Source: Alphaproteobacteria bacterium (lineage in GTDB: Bacteria; Pseudomonadota; Alphaproteobacteria; Rhodobacterales; Rhodobacteraceae). From it: a DNA stretch of 64,000 nucleotides. Of this stretch, positions 45,774-55,271 are shown piece after piece. Each line of letters opens with the position of its first letter. The stretch's first letter is position 1. The DNA is taken from positions 62,001 through 126,000 of the forward strand of contig JAUHZO010000003.1 in assembly GCA_030425925.1 (NCBI GenBank), given 5' to 3'. The notes beneath the pieces were generated by a model. That model ran no database searches. It worked only from the letters and a program-made list of their open reading frames with translations, and was not told where the DNA came from. A program made the translations under genes and the position numbers.

Positions 45774-48107
45774 GTGCCTTCATTCTCGAACACCCTGGAG
45801 CAGGCAATTCACGCGGCGCTGGCCCTGGCCAATTCCCGCAGTCACGAATTCGCGACGCTCGAGCACCTGCTGCTCGCGCTGGTCGACGAACCCGATGCGG
45901 CACGGGTGATGAAGGCCTGTTCGGTCGACACCGAAGAGCTGCGCACCACGCTGGTGGAATTCATCGACGAGGATCTGTCGAACCTCGTCACCGATATCGA
46001 AGGATCCGAGGCGGTGCCGACGGCGGCGTTCCAGCGCGTGATCCAGCGCGCCGCGATCCATGTCCAGTCCTCGGGCCGGACCGAGGTGACGGGGGCCAAC
46101 GTTCTGGTGGCGATCTTTGCCGAACGGGAATCGAACGCGGCCTATTTCCTGCAGGAACAGGACATGACGCGCTATGACGCGGTGAACTTCATCGCCCATG
46201 GCGTCGCCAAGAACCCCGCCTACGGCGAAAGCCGCCCGGTGCAGGGCGCGGCCGAGGCCGAGGAGGAAACCGCTGCCTCCGGCGATCAGGGCGCGGCCGC
46301 TGCCGAAAAGGAATCGGCGCTGGCCAAGTATTGCGTCGATCTGAACGCCAAGGCGCGCGAAGGGGACATCGACCCGCTGATCGGCCGCGATCACGAAGTC
46401 GAGCGCTGCATCCAGGTGCTGTGCCGCCGGCGCAAGAACAACCCGCTTCTGGTGGGCGATCCCGGCGTGGGCAAGACCGCCATCGCCGAGGGGCTGGCGC
46501 GCAAGATCGTTGCGGGCGAGACGCCCGAGGTGCTGCGCGAAACCACGATCTACTCGCTCGACATGGGCGCGCTGCTGGCGGGCACCCGCTATCGCGGCGA
46601 TTTCGAAGAGCGGCTCAAGGCCGTGGTGACCGAGCTGGAACAGCATCCCGATGCCGTGCTCTTCATCGACGAGATCCACACGGTGATCGGCGCCGGGGCC
46701 ACCTCGGGCGGTGCCATGGACGCGTCGAACCTGCTCAAGCCCGCCCTGCAGGGCGGCAAGCTGCGCACCATGGGATCGACCACATATAAAGAGTTCCGCC
46801 AGCATTTCGAAAAGGATCGCGCGCTGAGCCGCAGGTTCCAGAAGATCGACGTGAACGAGCCCTCGGTGGAGGACACGATCAAGATCCTCAAGGGCCTCAA
46901 GCCGTATTTCGAGGATCACCACGGCGTGAAATACACCGCCGACGCGGTCAAGGCCGCGGTGGAACTGTCGGCGCGCTACATGAACGACCGCAAGCTGCCG
47001 GACAAGGCCATCGACGTCATCGACGAGGCCGGGGCGGCCCAGCACCTGGTGGTGGAATCCAAGCGCCGCAAGACCATCGGCACCAAGGAGATCGAGGCCG
47101 TGGTGGCCAAGATCGCCCGGATCCCGCCCAAGAACGTCTCGAAAGACGATGCCGAGGTGCTGAAGGATCTCGAAGCCTCGCTGAAGCGGGTGGTGTTCGG
47201 TCAGGATGCGGCGATCGAGGCGCTGTCCTCGGCCATCAAGCTGGCCCGCGCCGGCCTGCGCGAGCCGGAAAAGCCCATCGGCAACTATCTCTTTGCCGGG
47301 CCGACCGGCGTCGGCAAGACCGAGGTCGCCAAGCAGCTGGCCAGCACGCTGGGCGTGGAACTGCTGCGCTTCGACATGTCGGAATACATGGAAAAGCACG
47401 CGGTCTCCCGCCTGATCGGCGCGCCTCCGGGCTATGTCGGCTTTGACCAGGGCGGCCAGCTGACCGACGGAGTCGACCAGCATCCGCATTGCGTGCTGCT
47501 GCTGGACGAGATCGAAAAGGCGCATCCGGACGTGTTCAACATCCTGCTGCAGGTGATGGATCACGGCACCCTGACCGACCATAACGGCCGTTCGGTGGAT
47601 TTCCGCAACGTGATCCTGATCATGACCTCGAATGCGGGCGCCGCGGACATGCAGAAGGCCGCCATCGGCTTTGGCCGCGACCGCCGCGAGGGCGAGGATA
47701 CCGCCGCGATCGAACGCACCTTCACCCCGGAATTCCGCAACCGCCTGGATGCCGTCATCAGCTTCCAGCCGCTGCCCAAGGACACGATCCTGGCCGTGGT
47801 CGAGAAATTCGTGCTGCAGCTCGAGGCGCAGCTGCTGGACCGCAACGTGACCATCGAGCTGACCCGCCCCGCCGCCGAATGGCTGGCCGACAAGGGCTAT
47901 GACGACAAGATGGGCGCCCGCCCGCTGGGCCGCGTGATCCAGGAGCACATCAAGAAGCCGCTGGCCGAGGAACTGCTGTTTGGCAAGCTTGCCAAGGGCG
48001 GCGTGGTCAAGGTCTCGGTCCGCGATGGCGCGCTGGTGCTGGATCTCGACGGCCCCGACAAGCCGCGGCTCAGCTCGAAAAAGCCGCCGTTGCTGACGGC
48101 GGAATGA
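45774..48107 (+). CDS. clpA: ATP-dependent Clp protease ATPase subunit ClpA
   Basis: A 777-residue AAA+ unfoldase that feeds proteins to ClpP. The N-domain (about 1-145) is followed by an acidic Ala/Glu linker (about 158-180). D1 carries Walker A GDPGVGKT (228-235) and Walker [10 protein letters not shown]2 carries GPTGVGKT (509-516) and [14 protein letters not shown]. The ClpP-docking loop reads AAIGFG. The start is GTG at 45774 with AGAGGAG upstream. No clpS adaptor gene is adjacent. The stop overlaps the start of the peptidase gene (ATGA). Confidence 0.96.
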   Translation: MPSFSNTLEQAIHAALALANSRSHEFATLEHLLLALVDEPDAARVMKACSVDTEELRTTLVEFIDEDLSNLVTDIEGSEAVPTAAFQRVIQRAAIHVQSSGRTEVTGANVLVAIFAERESNAAYFLQEQDMTRYDAVNFIAHGVAKNPAYGESRPVQGAAEAEEETAASGDQGAAAAEKESALAKYCVDLNAKAREGDIDPLIGRDHEVERCIQVLCRRRKNNPLLVGDPGVGKTAIAEGLARKIVAGETPEVLRETTIYSLDMGALLAGTRYRGDFEERLKAVVTELEQHPDAVLFIDEIHTVIGAGATSGGAMDASNLLKPALQGGKLRTMGSTTYKEFRQHFEKDRALSRRFQKIDVNEPSVEDTIKILKGLKPYFEDHHGVKYTADAVKAAVELSARYMNDRKLPDKAIDVIDEAGAAQHLVVESKRRKTIGTKEIEAVVAKIARIPPKNVSKDDAEVLKDLEASLKRVVFGQDAAIEALSSAIKLARAGLREPEKPIGNYLFAGPTGVGKTEVAKQLASTLGVELLRFDMSEYMEKHAVSRLIGAPPGYVGFDQGGQLTDGVDQHPHCVLLLDEIEKAHPDVFNILLQVMDHGTLTDHNGRSVDFRNVILIMTSNAGAADMQKAAIGFGRDRREGEDTAAIERTFTPEFRNRLDAVISFQPLPKDTILAVVEKFVLQLEAQLLDRNVTIELTRPAAEWLADKGYDDKMGARPLGRVIQEHIKKPLAEELLFGKLAKGGVVKVSVRDGALVLDLDGPDKPRLSSKKPPLLTAE

Positions 48108-49051
48108 TCCGCCACCTGACGATACTGGTCGCCGCCGCGAGCCCGCTCGCGGCGGAACCGTTTCTGGACTGGCCCGTCGATTGCACGCCGGGCCTGACCT
48201 GTTTCATCGAGGACTACGTCGACAACGACCCCGGCCAGGGTGCCAAGGATTTCACCTGCGGGCTGAACACGCGCGACGCCCACAAGGGCACCGATATCGC
48301 GCTGTTCAGCTTTGACGACGTGGCCCGCGGGGTGAGTGTCCGCGCCGCCGCTGATGGCGTTGTGCGCCGCACGCGCGACGAAATGCCCGATGATCGCCTC
48401 ATGCGCGGCGTCACCGACCAGACCGCCTGCGGCAACGCCGTGCTGATCGCCCATGGCAACGGGTACGAGACGCTCTATTGCCATCTCAGGCTGGGCTCGG
48501 TGACCGTGGCCCCCGGGCAGACCGTCGCGGCGGGGGATCCGCTGGGCCTGATCGGTCTCTCGGGCCAGACCACACATCCGCACCTGCACATGACGGTCTA
48601 TCGCAATGGCGCGGTGGTGGACCCGTTCCGCCCAGAGGCGACCGGCAGCTGCGGCGGGCTGGCGCAGGCGACGCTCTGGACCGATCCGCCGGTCTATCAC
48701 CGCACGCTTCTGCGGCTTGCGGGCTTTTCGGACGGCGTGCCGGATTACGATGCGCTGCGCGGCGGCACCGCCCGGCGCGACGTGCTGCGCCCCGACCAGC
48801 CCATGGTGGTCTATGCCGAGGCGGGATATGCCGAACATGGCGACGTGATCACCCTCACCGCCACCGGGCCCGAAGGCGAGGTGTTCCGCCAGACCCGCGT
48901 GATGACCAACCCCCGTGCCAGCCAGCTGCCCGCCTTCGGCAAACGCGCGCCCGACGGCGGCTGGCCCGCAGGGGAGTATCTTGGCCAGATAACCCTGACC
49001 CGCGACGGCCAGATCATCGCCAACCGCTGGGCCCACGTCACCGTCGAATGA
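48104..49051 (+). CDS. M23-family (LytM) metallopeptidase, exported
   Basis: A 315-residue protein with a signal peptide ([19 protein letters not shown]). The LytM zinc ligands are visible: HKGTDIALF (H and D), and PHLHMTVYR (HxH), with LIGLSGQTTH between. Such enzymes cut peptide crosslinks of peptidoglycan or regulate amidases. About 140 residues follow the catalytic core, including repeated strand-rich sequence. It is coupled to clpA by a 4-bp overlap, which is odd for a periplasmic enzyme. Converges on the MotB-like gene. Confidence 0.87.
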   Translation: MIRHLTILVAAASPLAAEPFLDWPVDCTPGLTCFIEDYVDNDPGQGAKDFTCGLNTRDAHKGTDIALFSFDDVARGVSVRAAADGVVRRTRDEMPDDRLMRGVTDQTACGNAVLIAHGNGYETLYCHLRLGSVTVAPGQTVAAGDPLGLIGLSGQTTHPHLHMTVYRNGAVVDPFRPEATGSCGGLAQATLWTDPPVYHRTLLRLAGFSDGVPDYDALRGGTARRDVLRPDQPMVVYAEAGYAEHGDVITLTATGPEGEVFRQTRVMTNPRASQLPAFGKRAPDGGWPAGEYLGQITLTRDGQIIANRWAHVTVE

Positions 49052-49083
49052 GCCGCGAGGCCGCCCATCAGGGCGGATGAGCG

Positions 49084-52000
49084 TCAGCGCTCCGTCAGCT
49101 TCAGCTCGATCCGGCGGTTCTGCGCCCGCGCCTCGGGGGTGTCTGCGGGGTTCACCGGCTGGTACTGGCCAAAGCCGTTGGCGGCCAGCCGCTCCGGCGG
49201 GATGCCCAGGAAATTGATCATGTAGCGCACAACCGACAGGGCGCGGGCCTGGCTCAGCTCCCAGTTGTCGGCGAATTCGCGCCCGCCGCGGATCGGCACG
49301 TTGTCGGTATGCCCGTCGACGCGGATCACCCAGTCGATCTCGGCAGGGATGTCGTCGGCCACGCCCTTGAGGATGCTGGCCACCTTGGCGATCTCGCGCT
49401 GACCTGCGGCCGACAGATCGGCAGAGCCCAGTTCGAACAGCACCTCCGACGAGAACACGAACCGGTCACCCTCGATCCGGATACCCTCCTGCTCGCCCAG
49501 GATTTCCCGCAGCTTGCCGAAGAAGTCGGAGCGGTAGTTCTCCAGCTCCTTCGCCTGCGCCTCCAGCCGCTTGCGCTCGGCCTCTTCCAGCTGGCGGCGG
49601 CGGCGCTCTTCGGCGGCGACGCGGGCCAGCGCGGCGTTGAGCTCGGAGCCGAGATTTTGCAGCGCCACCTGCGATGCCTCGTCGCGCGCCGCGGCATCGT
49701 CCAGCAGCGCCTGCAGCTGCGACAGCTGCTGGCGCAGGCTGGCGACCTGCCGGTTCAGCGTCTCGATCTGCAATTCCGCCCGCGAGGCCTGTTCGCGGCT
49801 CTGCGCCAGTTCCTCGCGCGCCTCCGACAGCAGCACCTGGCGCTGTTCCACGGCGTCCATCTGCTGGCCGATCTCGGCTTCGGCGGCCTTCTGCGCGGCC
49901 AGCGCGGCGGCCAGTTTCTCGCGGGTTTCCTCGGCGCTGGCCTGCACCTCCATGCGCGCCGCAAGCGCCGCGGCCAGCTGTTCCTCCAGCGAGCGGCTGT
50001 CCTCGACCCCGGCGGCGGCGCGGGCCTCGGCCTCGGCCAGCGCCTCGCGCAGACCGGCGATGACCGCGTCGCGACGGGCATCGCGGGCGCGGGCCGCCTC
50101 AAGCTCGTTCTCCAGCCGGGCGTTCTGCTGGCGCAGGCTGTCCAGCGTTGCCGAAAGCGCGCCCTCGCGCCCGCCGGCGGCGGTGAGTTCCTCGGTCAGA
50201 CGGGTGTTTTCCGCCACCAGCGTGCCCATGCGGGCGGTGCGATCCTCGACCGTGGTGCGCAGCCCGGCGATCTGTGCCCGCAACCGGGCGGTTTCGGACC
50301 GCAGCGCGCTGGCAAGGTCGGCCTGCTCGGCCTCGCGCGCGGCCGCGGCCTCTTCGGCCGCGCTCAGGGACTGGCGCAGGCTGGCGATCTCGTCCGCCTG
50401 TTCGCCCTGCCGCGTGGTGGCGGCGGCCAGATCGCGTTCCAGCTGGCGGTTGTCCTGGCGCAGGCTTTCCTGCGCCGCGCCCAGATCGGCATTGCGCGCG
50501 CCGGCTTCGGCCAGGCGGGTGCCCAGCGTGCTGTTTTCCAGCGTCAGCGCGGCGATCTGGCCATCGCGTTCCTCGGACCCGGCGCGCAGGGTTTCGATCT
50601 GCGCGCGCAGCTGCGCCAGCGTGCCGCGCAGGTTGTCGATCTCGGCCCCCTGGGCCTCGGCCTGACGGGCGGCGCGGGCCTGTTCCTGGGCCAGACGGTC
50701 GCGCAGGGCCTCCAGTTCGGTGCCGCGCATGTCGGCCTGGGTGCGCGCGGCCTGCAGCTCTTCGCCCAGCCGCGCCACGCGGGTTTCCAGCGCGCCGATG
50801 GCGCTTTGCTGCTCCTCGGCCCGCCCGCCGACGGAATCGAGCCGTGCGTTCAGCGCCTCGTTCTGTTCGCGCAGGGTGGCGATGACGGCAGCGCGTTCGC
50901 TGGCCTGCGCCTGCGCCGCGTCGAGCCGGGTCTGCAACTGCCCGGCGCGGTCGCGCAGCACGGCGATCTGTGCCCCCTGGCTGGCCGAAAGATCGGCGGC
51001 ACGCGACCGCGACTGCGCCAGGGCCTCGCGCAGCTCCGCCAGTTCCAGCTCGCGCTGACCGGCCCGGGCCCGGGCGGCGGCGAGTTCCTCGGTCAGCCGG
51101 GCGATGCGGCTTTCCAGCGTCTCCAGCGCGCTTTGCTGCTGCACCGACTGGCCATCGGCCGCGGCCAGCTGCTGGTTCAGCACGGCGTTGTCGCTGCGCA
51201 GCGACACGATGGTGCGGCCCCGGGCGGCCATTTCGTCGGTGGTCTTGTCAAGCCGGGTTTGCAGCAGGCGCGCGGCGTCCTGCAGATCGGCGATCTCGGC
51301 CGCCTGCGCAGCGGCGGTTTCGGCGGCGCGGGTTTCCGCCACGGACATGCGTTCGCGCAGGGCCGACAGTTCGGCGCTGCGCGCCTCGGCCCGGTCCCGC
51401 GCGCCCTGCAGTTCCTCCTGCAGCAGCGCGACGCGCCCTTCGAGGCTGTCGATGGTGCTTTGCTGCTGCGCCGACTGCCCTCCCGCCGTGGCCAGGCGTT
51501 CGTTCAGCTGTGCGTTTTCGTCGCGCAGCGCCGCCAGCGCCGTCCGGCCTTCGGCGGCGCGCGCATTGGCGGTTTCCAGCTGGGTGCTCAGCTGGGCCGA
51601 GGCGCCGCGCAGCCGTTCGATCTCGGCGGTCTGCTGCGCCTCGCGCAGGGCGGCGGCATCGAGCTGGCGGGCCAGCGCGTCGGCCTCGCGGCGCAGGTCG
51701 ATCAGCGCCGCCGTGGCCTCGGCCACCGCCGCGCGCGCCTCGTTCAGCGCCGAGGCCAGCGCCACGTTTTCCGATTTCAGCGCCGAGACGGCGGCGGCGC
51801 GGTCTTCGGCCTGGCCCTCGGCGGTGGACAATTGCGAGACCAGCGCCGAATTGCGCTCTTGCAGCGCCGCCAGTTCGGTTTCCAGCGCCTCGGCTTCGGA
51901 CAGCCGGGCCAGCGCAGCGGCCAGCTGGGCCGAGAGGTCGGAAATGCGGTTCTGCGCCGCGCCAGTGGCCCCCTGCGCCTGGCCCAGCGCGCGTTCGGTT

Positions 52001-53403
52001 TCGGCGCGCGCGGTTTCGGCGGCCACCAGCTTGCGCTCCACCGCCTGGCGGGCATCGCGTTCGGCGGCCAGCGCGTCGCGCAGCCGGGTCAGCCGCTCGT
52101 CGGCATCCGCCCCCTGCGAGCGCAGGTCCGACAGGCTGGCCTGCAGGCGAGCGATGCGGGCCTCCTGCCGGTCGATGCGGGATTGCAGCGATTGCGCCTC
52201 GGCCTCGCTGTCCTGCAGGCTTTGCGCCAACTGCGCGTTCAGGTCGGCCTCGGTCTGGCGGGCCTCGGCCAGCGCGGCTTCGAGCGTGGCGATGCGGGCG
52301 TCGCGGGCGGCCAGCGCGTCATCGGCGGCCGCGCTGTCGGCGGCGCCCTGCGCCTGCGCGGCCGCCAGAGCCTCGGTCAGGCCGGTCTCGGTCTCGCGGG
52401 CGGCGATCAGCGCCGCCTCAAGTTCGGTCAGGCGCGACTCCAGCGCGTCGATGCGGGCCTGCAGCGCGCCGGATTGCTCCTGCACGGCGATCAATGCCGC
52501 GGCCAGACGGGCGTTGAGGTCCTTTTCGGCCTCGCGCGCGGCGGCCAGCAGCGTCAGCGTCTCTTCGGCGCGGGCGCGTTCCTGTTCCAGCGCCAGCGTC
52601 ATCGCCGTCAGTTCGGCATCCGCCTGCTGCAGGCGGGCGCGCAGGGCGGCGGCGGCCTCGGCCTCGGCCAGGCGCTGGGCCTCTTCCTCGGACAGCGCGG
52701 TTTCCAGTGCGGTTACCTGGTCGGACAGCGTGCCGATGCGAGCCTCGCGGTCGCTGTTGCGGGCCCGCAGATCGGCGACCAGCGCCTGCAGCGCCTCGCG
52801 GCGTGCCGCCGCAAGGCGGGCGGCTTCGGCCTGGGCGTCGATCTCGCTGCGGGCATCGGCGAGGGCCAGGTTGAGCGCGTCGCGCTCGGACACCAGCGCG
52901 GCCTGCGCCGCTTCGAGATCGGCCTGGGTGGCGCGCAGGTCGGACACCGTGCCGCGCAGATCGGCGATGGTGCCGCGGGCCTCGTCCCGCTCGGCGATCA
53001 GCGCGGCCACCTGCTCCTCGAACGACGCGATCCGCCCGGCCGCCGTATCCAGCGCCGCGGCCTGGCGATCGCGGGTGGCGGTCAGCGTGGCGATGATCCG
53101 GGCCTGCTCGTCCAGCTGGGTCTGGCGGTCGCCCAGGGTGGTTTCCAACTCGCCCAGCTGGTTGGTCAGCGCCACGTTGCGGCGTTCCTGCACGCCCAGC
53201 GCGCGGGCCAGTTCGGCGATCTCGGCGGTCAGGGTGTTCAGTTCGGTTTCCTGCCCGGTGATGGTTTCACGCAGGACGAACTGCACCACCATGAAGATCG
53301 ACAGCACAAAGGTCAGGACCAGCAACAGCCCCGTCATCGCGTCGACGAAGCCCGGCCAGATCGATGCCTGAAGCCGTGCCCCGGTGCGGCGTGACAGCGC
53401 CAT
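49084..53403 (-). CDS. MotB/OmpA-like protein with a giant coiled coil
   Basis: A 1439-residue protein. Residues 1-50 resemble a MotB plug and TM helix: WPGFVDAMTGLLLVLTFVLS, with Asp21 placed like the proton-binding Asp of MotB. Residues about 50-1290 are almost pure heptad-rich coiled coil (Ala, Glu, Arg, Leu, Gln), including four tandem units of exactly 109 residues (625-1060). The C-terminus (about 1315-1439) is an OmpA/MotB peptidoglycan-binding domain with VIRVDGHTDNVPIRGG, FADNWELSQARALSVVRYM and PVNPADTPEARAQNRRIELK. It forms one transcript with the upstream MotA/ExbB-like gene (3-bp gap). Function unknown; it looks like the anchor of a proton-driven stator complex. Confidence 0.88.
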   Translation of the reverse strand: MALSRRTGARLQASIWPGFVDAMTGLLLVLTFVLSIFMVVQFVLRETITGQETELNTLTAEIAELARALGVQERRNVALTNQLGELETTLGDRQTQLDEQARIIATLTATRDRQAAALDTAAGRIASFEEQVAALIAERDEARGTIADLRGTVSDLRATQADLEAAQAALVSERDALNLALADARSEIDAQAEAARLAAARREALQALVADLRARNSDREARIGTLSDQVTALETALSEEEAQRLAEAEAAAALRARLQQADAELTAMTLALEQERARAEETLTLLAAAREAEKDLNARLAAALIAVQEQSGALQARIDALESRLTELEAALIAARETETGLTEALAAAQAQGAADSAAADDALAARDARIATLEAALAEARQTEADLNAQLAQSLQDSEAEAQSLQSRIDRQEARIARLQASLSDLRSQGADADERLTRLRDALAAERDARQAVERKLVAAETARAETERALGQAQGATGAAQNRISDLSAQLAAALARLSEAEALETELAALQERNSALVSQLSTAEGQAEDRAAAVSALKSENVALASALNEARAAVAEATAALIDLRREADALARQLDAAALREAQQTAEIERLRGASAQLSTQLETANARAAEGRTALAALRDENAQLNERLATAGGQSAQQQSTIDSLEGRVALLQEELQGARDRAEARSAELSALRERMSVAETRAAETAAAQAAEIADLQDAARLLQTRLDKTTDEMAARGRTIVSLRSDNAVLNQQLAAADGQSVQQQSALETLESRIARLTEELAAARARAGQRELELAELREALAQSRSRAADLSASQGAQIAVLRDRAGQLQTRLDAAQAQASERAAVIATLREQNEALNARLDSVGGRAEEQQSAIGALETRVARLGEELQAARTQADMRGTELEALRDRLAQEQARAARQAEAQGAEIDNLRGTLAQLRAQIETLRAGSEERDGQIAALTLENSTLGTRLAEAGARNADLGAAQESLRQDNRQLERDLAAATTRQGEQADEIASLRQSLSAAEEAAAAREAEQADLASALRSETARLRAQIAGLRTTVEDRTARMGTLVAENTRLTEELTAAGGREGALSATLDSLRQQNARLENELEAARARDARRDAVIAGLREALAEAEARAAAGVEDSRSLEEQLAAALAARMEVQASAEETREKLAAALAAQKAAEAEIGQQMDAVEQRQVLLSEAREELAQSREQASRAELQIETLNRQVASLRQQLSQLQALLDDAAARDEASQVALQNLGSELNAALARVAAEERRRRQLEEAERKRLEAQAKELENYRSDFFGKLREILGEQEGIRIEGDRFVFSSEVLFELGSADLSAAGQREIAKVASILKGVADDIPAEIDWVIRVDGHTDNVPIRGGREFADNWELSQARALSVVRYMINFLGIPPERLAANGFGQYQPVNPADTPEARAQNRRIELKLTER
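50224..51531 (-). repeat. Four tandem 109-residue (327-bp) units within the coiled coil
   Basis: Aligned units begin at residues 625 (ALRDENAQLNERL), 734 (SLRSDNAVLNQQL), 843 (TLREQNEALNARL) and 952 (ALTLENSTLGTRL); a fifth start occurs at 1061 (TLVAENTRLTEEL) before the register is lost. Each interval is exactly 109 residues. Conserved positions include QQQSxIxxLExRVALLxEEL and ELxALRExL. Before residue 625 the repeat is degenerate. A separate pair of similar segments lies 92 residues apart (289 and 381). Confidence 0.85.
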
Positions 53404-53406
53404 GGC

Positions 53407-54600
53407 TCAGCCCCCTGTTCCGGTGCCGCGGGTCGGACGGTTCAGGCCGCCCAGGCTGCGGCTGAGCGCCGCAAGATCGGTGCGCAGTTCGGCCATGCTT
53501 TCCTGCCGGCCGGCGCTGATCTCTTCGAGGATGCGCAGCATCTGCACGTCGATCGACCGCAGCCGCATGCGGCTTTCGGCGTCGAGCCCTTCGGAGGTTT
53601 CCTTTTCGCGGATCGCCTCGGCCAGCAATTCCTGCCCTTCGGCGATGCGCGCCAGCGACGAGGCCGAGGGTGTCGAGGCCTCGATCCGTTCGGTCAGGCG
53701 CTCCACGCTGTCGGCCAGCTGCGCAAGGCGCGCGTCGACCTCGGACCGGCCTTCCTCGGACCGGGCAAACAGCGAGTTCAGCCGCTCCATCTGTTCGGCC
53801 ATCTGGTCCAGCACCAGCCCGGCGGCCCCCAGATCGGGGCCACCTTCGCCTTCGCCGTGGGAAAAGCCCAGCCGGGTGATCGAGCTGAGCCATTCCTCAA
53901 GCTCTCGGTAGAACCGGTTCTGTCCGTGGCCGGCAAACAGCTCCAGCAGGCCCACGACCAGCGAACAGGCCAGACCCAGAAGCGACGAGGCAAAGGCCAC
54001 GCCCATCCCGCCCAGCTGGCTTTCGAGCCCGCTCATCAGGCGGCCAAAGACCGCCACGCCATCCTCGCCCTCGGCCGGGGCCAGGCTGCGGATCGTGTCG
54101 ACCAGCGCGGGCACGGTGGTTGCAAGGCCGTAAAACGTGCCCAGAAGGCCCAGAAAGATCAGCAGCGACACGATGTAGCGCGTGATCTCGCGCGCCTCGT
54201 CGATCCGGGTGGCCACGGAATCGAGGATCGACCGGGTCGAGGTGGTGTTGATCTGCATCCGCTTGTCGCGGCGGCGCAGCAAGGCCGCCAGCGAGGCCAG
54301 CAGTTGCGGCGCGGCGGCGCGCGTGCCCTGATCGCCCTGCGCCGCAAAGCGTTCGATCCAGCGCACCGAGGTAATCAGCTGCGCCACCTGCCAGAAACAG
54401 GCGATGACGCCGATCAGGAACACGAACAGGATGAACCCGTTGAGATAGGGGTTGGTCTGGAACACCGGCAGCACGCGCGGCAGTGCCAGGAACGCGCCAG
54501 CCCCCGACAGCCCGATGACCATCAGCATCAGAAGAACCTGCCGCACCGGCTGACTGAAATGTGGTACTGCCTCGAGGTCGGGCTGGTCCATTCGGGACAC
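53407..54600 (-). CDS. MotA/TolQ/ExbB-like proton channel protein
   Basis: A 397-residue inner-membrane protein. Hydrophobic segments are near 20-40, 54-75, 143-163 and 199-222. The last two are the MotA/TolQ/ExbB core: LLIFLGLLGTFYGLATTV and GMGVAFASSLLGLACSLVVGLLE. The cytoplasmic loop 80-140 is basic, and residues 225-397 form a cytoplasmic helical tail (LDQMAEQMERLNSLFAR ... LARIAEGQELLAEAI) ending in a Gly-rich stretch. It is 3 bp upstream of the MotB-like gene. Together they make a pair of the kind that converts proton flow into mechanical work; the load is unknown. Confidence 0.9.
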   Translation of the reverse strand: MSRMDQPDLEAVPHFSQPVRQVLLMLMVIGLSGAGAFLALPRVLPVFQTNPYLNGFILFVFLIGVIACFWQVAQLITSVRWIERFAAQGDQGTRAAAPQLLASLAALLRRRDKRMQINTTSTRSILDSVATRIDEAREITRYIVSLLIFLGLLGTFYGLATTVPALVDTIRSLAPAEGEDGVAVFGRLMSGLESQLGGMGVAFASSLLGLACSLVVGLLELFAGHGQNRFYRELEEWLSSITRLGFSHGEGEGGPDLGAAGLVLDQMAEQMERLNSLFARSEEGRSEVDARLAQLADSVERLTERIEASTPSASSLARIAEGQELLAEAIREKETSEGLDAESRMRLRSIDVQMLRILEEISAGRQESMAELRTDLAALSRSLGGLNRPTRGTGTGG

Positions 54601-54660
54601 CTGACATGCCTTTTTTCTGCTTGTGCAAACTTACGCGGTTCACCCACGCAAGCCAAGCCG

Positions 54661-55191
54661 TTATCCCGTTATCTGGCGGACACGTGCGCACAGCCAGTGC
54701 AAGTCTGCATCGGGAATGCCAAGTTCGTCGAGATGCGCGGCGGTGTTCAGAAGATACTCGGTATTGGGGCCGCGCCCGCCCACGGCGCGGGCGATGATGC
54801 GGGCCTGCTGCTCCAGCGGCATGCCGCCGCAATACTGCACGTGGTGCGGGTCGATGACATAGACCACGGCCTCGTGCCGGCGGCCATCGGCCAGTTCGAC
54901 GGTCAGGAACCGTTCCAGATAGGCCGACGAGATCAGCTCGCGCTCGCGCAGGTAGGCCAGCGTGGCGTCCTCGGTCCCCGGGGCCGCGCGCAGCGCCAGC
55001 CCCTCGCACGAGGCGCCCTCCTGTTCGTCCAGCGCCAGCACCAGACCCGGCTCGGCCTCGGTGCCGCGATGGTGGATCGAATGCATGCAGAAGCTGCGGG
55101 CATAGCCGTGCAGACGGGCATGGCACTGCTCGGCCACCTCGAATCCGGGGTTCCACAAGAGCGATCCGTATCCGAACACCCAAAGTGTCAT
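54661..55191 (-). CDS. chaC: Glutathione-specific gamma-glutamylcyclotransferase (ChaC)
   Basis: A 176-residue ChaC-family enzyme that releases 5-oxoproline from glutathione. MTLWVFGYGSLLWNPGF is the substrate loop, RSFCMHSIHHRGTEAEPGLVLALD the next conserved region, and YLRERELISSAYLERFLTVEL holds the catalytic Glu. The ATG at 55191 gives family length; the 70-residue upstream extension of the frame is spurious. It diverges from the DUF2125 gene. Confidence 0.92.
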   Translation of the reverse strand: MTLWVFGYGSLLWNPGFEVAEQCHARLHGYARSFCMHSIHHRGTEAEPGLVLALDEQEGASCEGLALRAAPGTEDATLAYLRERELISSAYLERFLTVELADGRRHEAVVYVIDPHHVQYCGGMPLEQQARIIARAVGGRGPNTEYLLNTAAHLDELGIPDADLHWLCARVRQITG

Positions 55192-55210
55192 GGTTCTGGT
55201 CCTTCCGTCG

Positions 55211-55240
55211 AGGCCCCTGTAAACAAGGCCTCTGTAAACA
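55211..55240. repeat. Tandem 15-bp direct repeat in a divergent promoter
   Basis: AGGCCCCTGTAAACA (55211-55225) is followed at once by AGGCCTCTGTAAACA (55226-55240), differing at one base. It lies in the 80-bp region between the starts of chaC and the DUF2125 gene, about 20 bp from the former. It could bind a regulator as tandem sites or be a slippage product. Confidence 0.5.
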
Positions 55241-55271
55241 CCGTCCGCGGGCGGCTGAAAAGGGGGCAGGC

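Noticed and set aside
49309-53394. Long plus-strand open frame of 1361 codons opposite the coiled-coil gene
   Set aside because: It is the antisense of a low-complexity, GC-biased gene. The translation is compositional (Gly, Gln, Arg) without any domain, whereas the minus strand gives MotB and OmpA domains.
49084-54600. Zorya anti-phage system
   Set aside because: The MotA/MotB-like pair resembles ZorA/ZorB in core domains, but there are no ZorC, ZorD or ZorE genes, and the long coiled coil is on the MotB side rather than the MotA tail. Neighbours are housekeeping genes, not a defence island.
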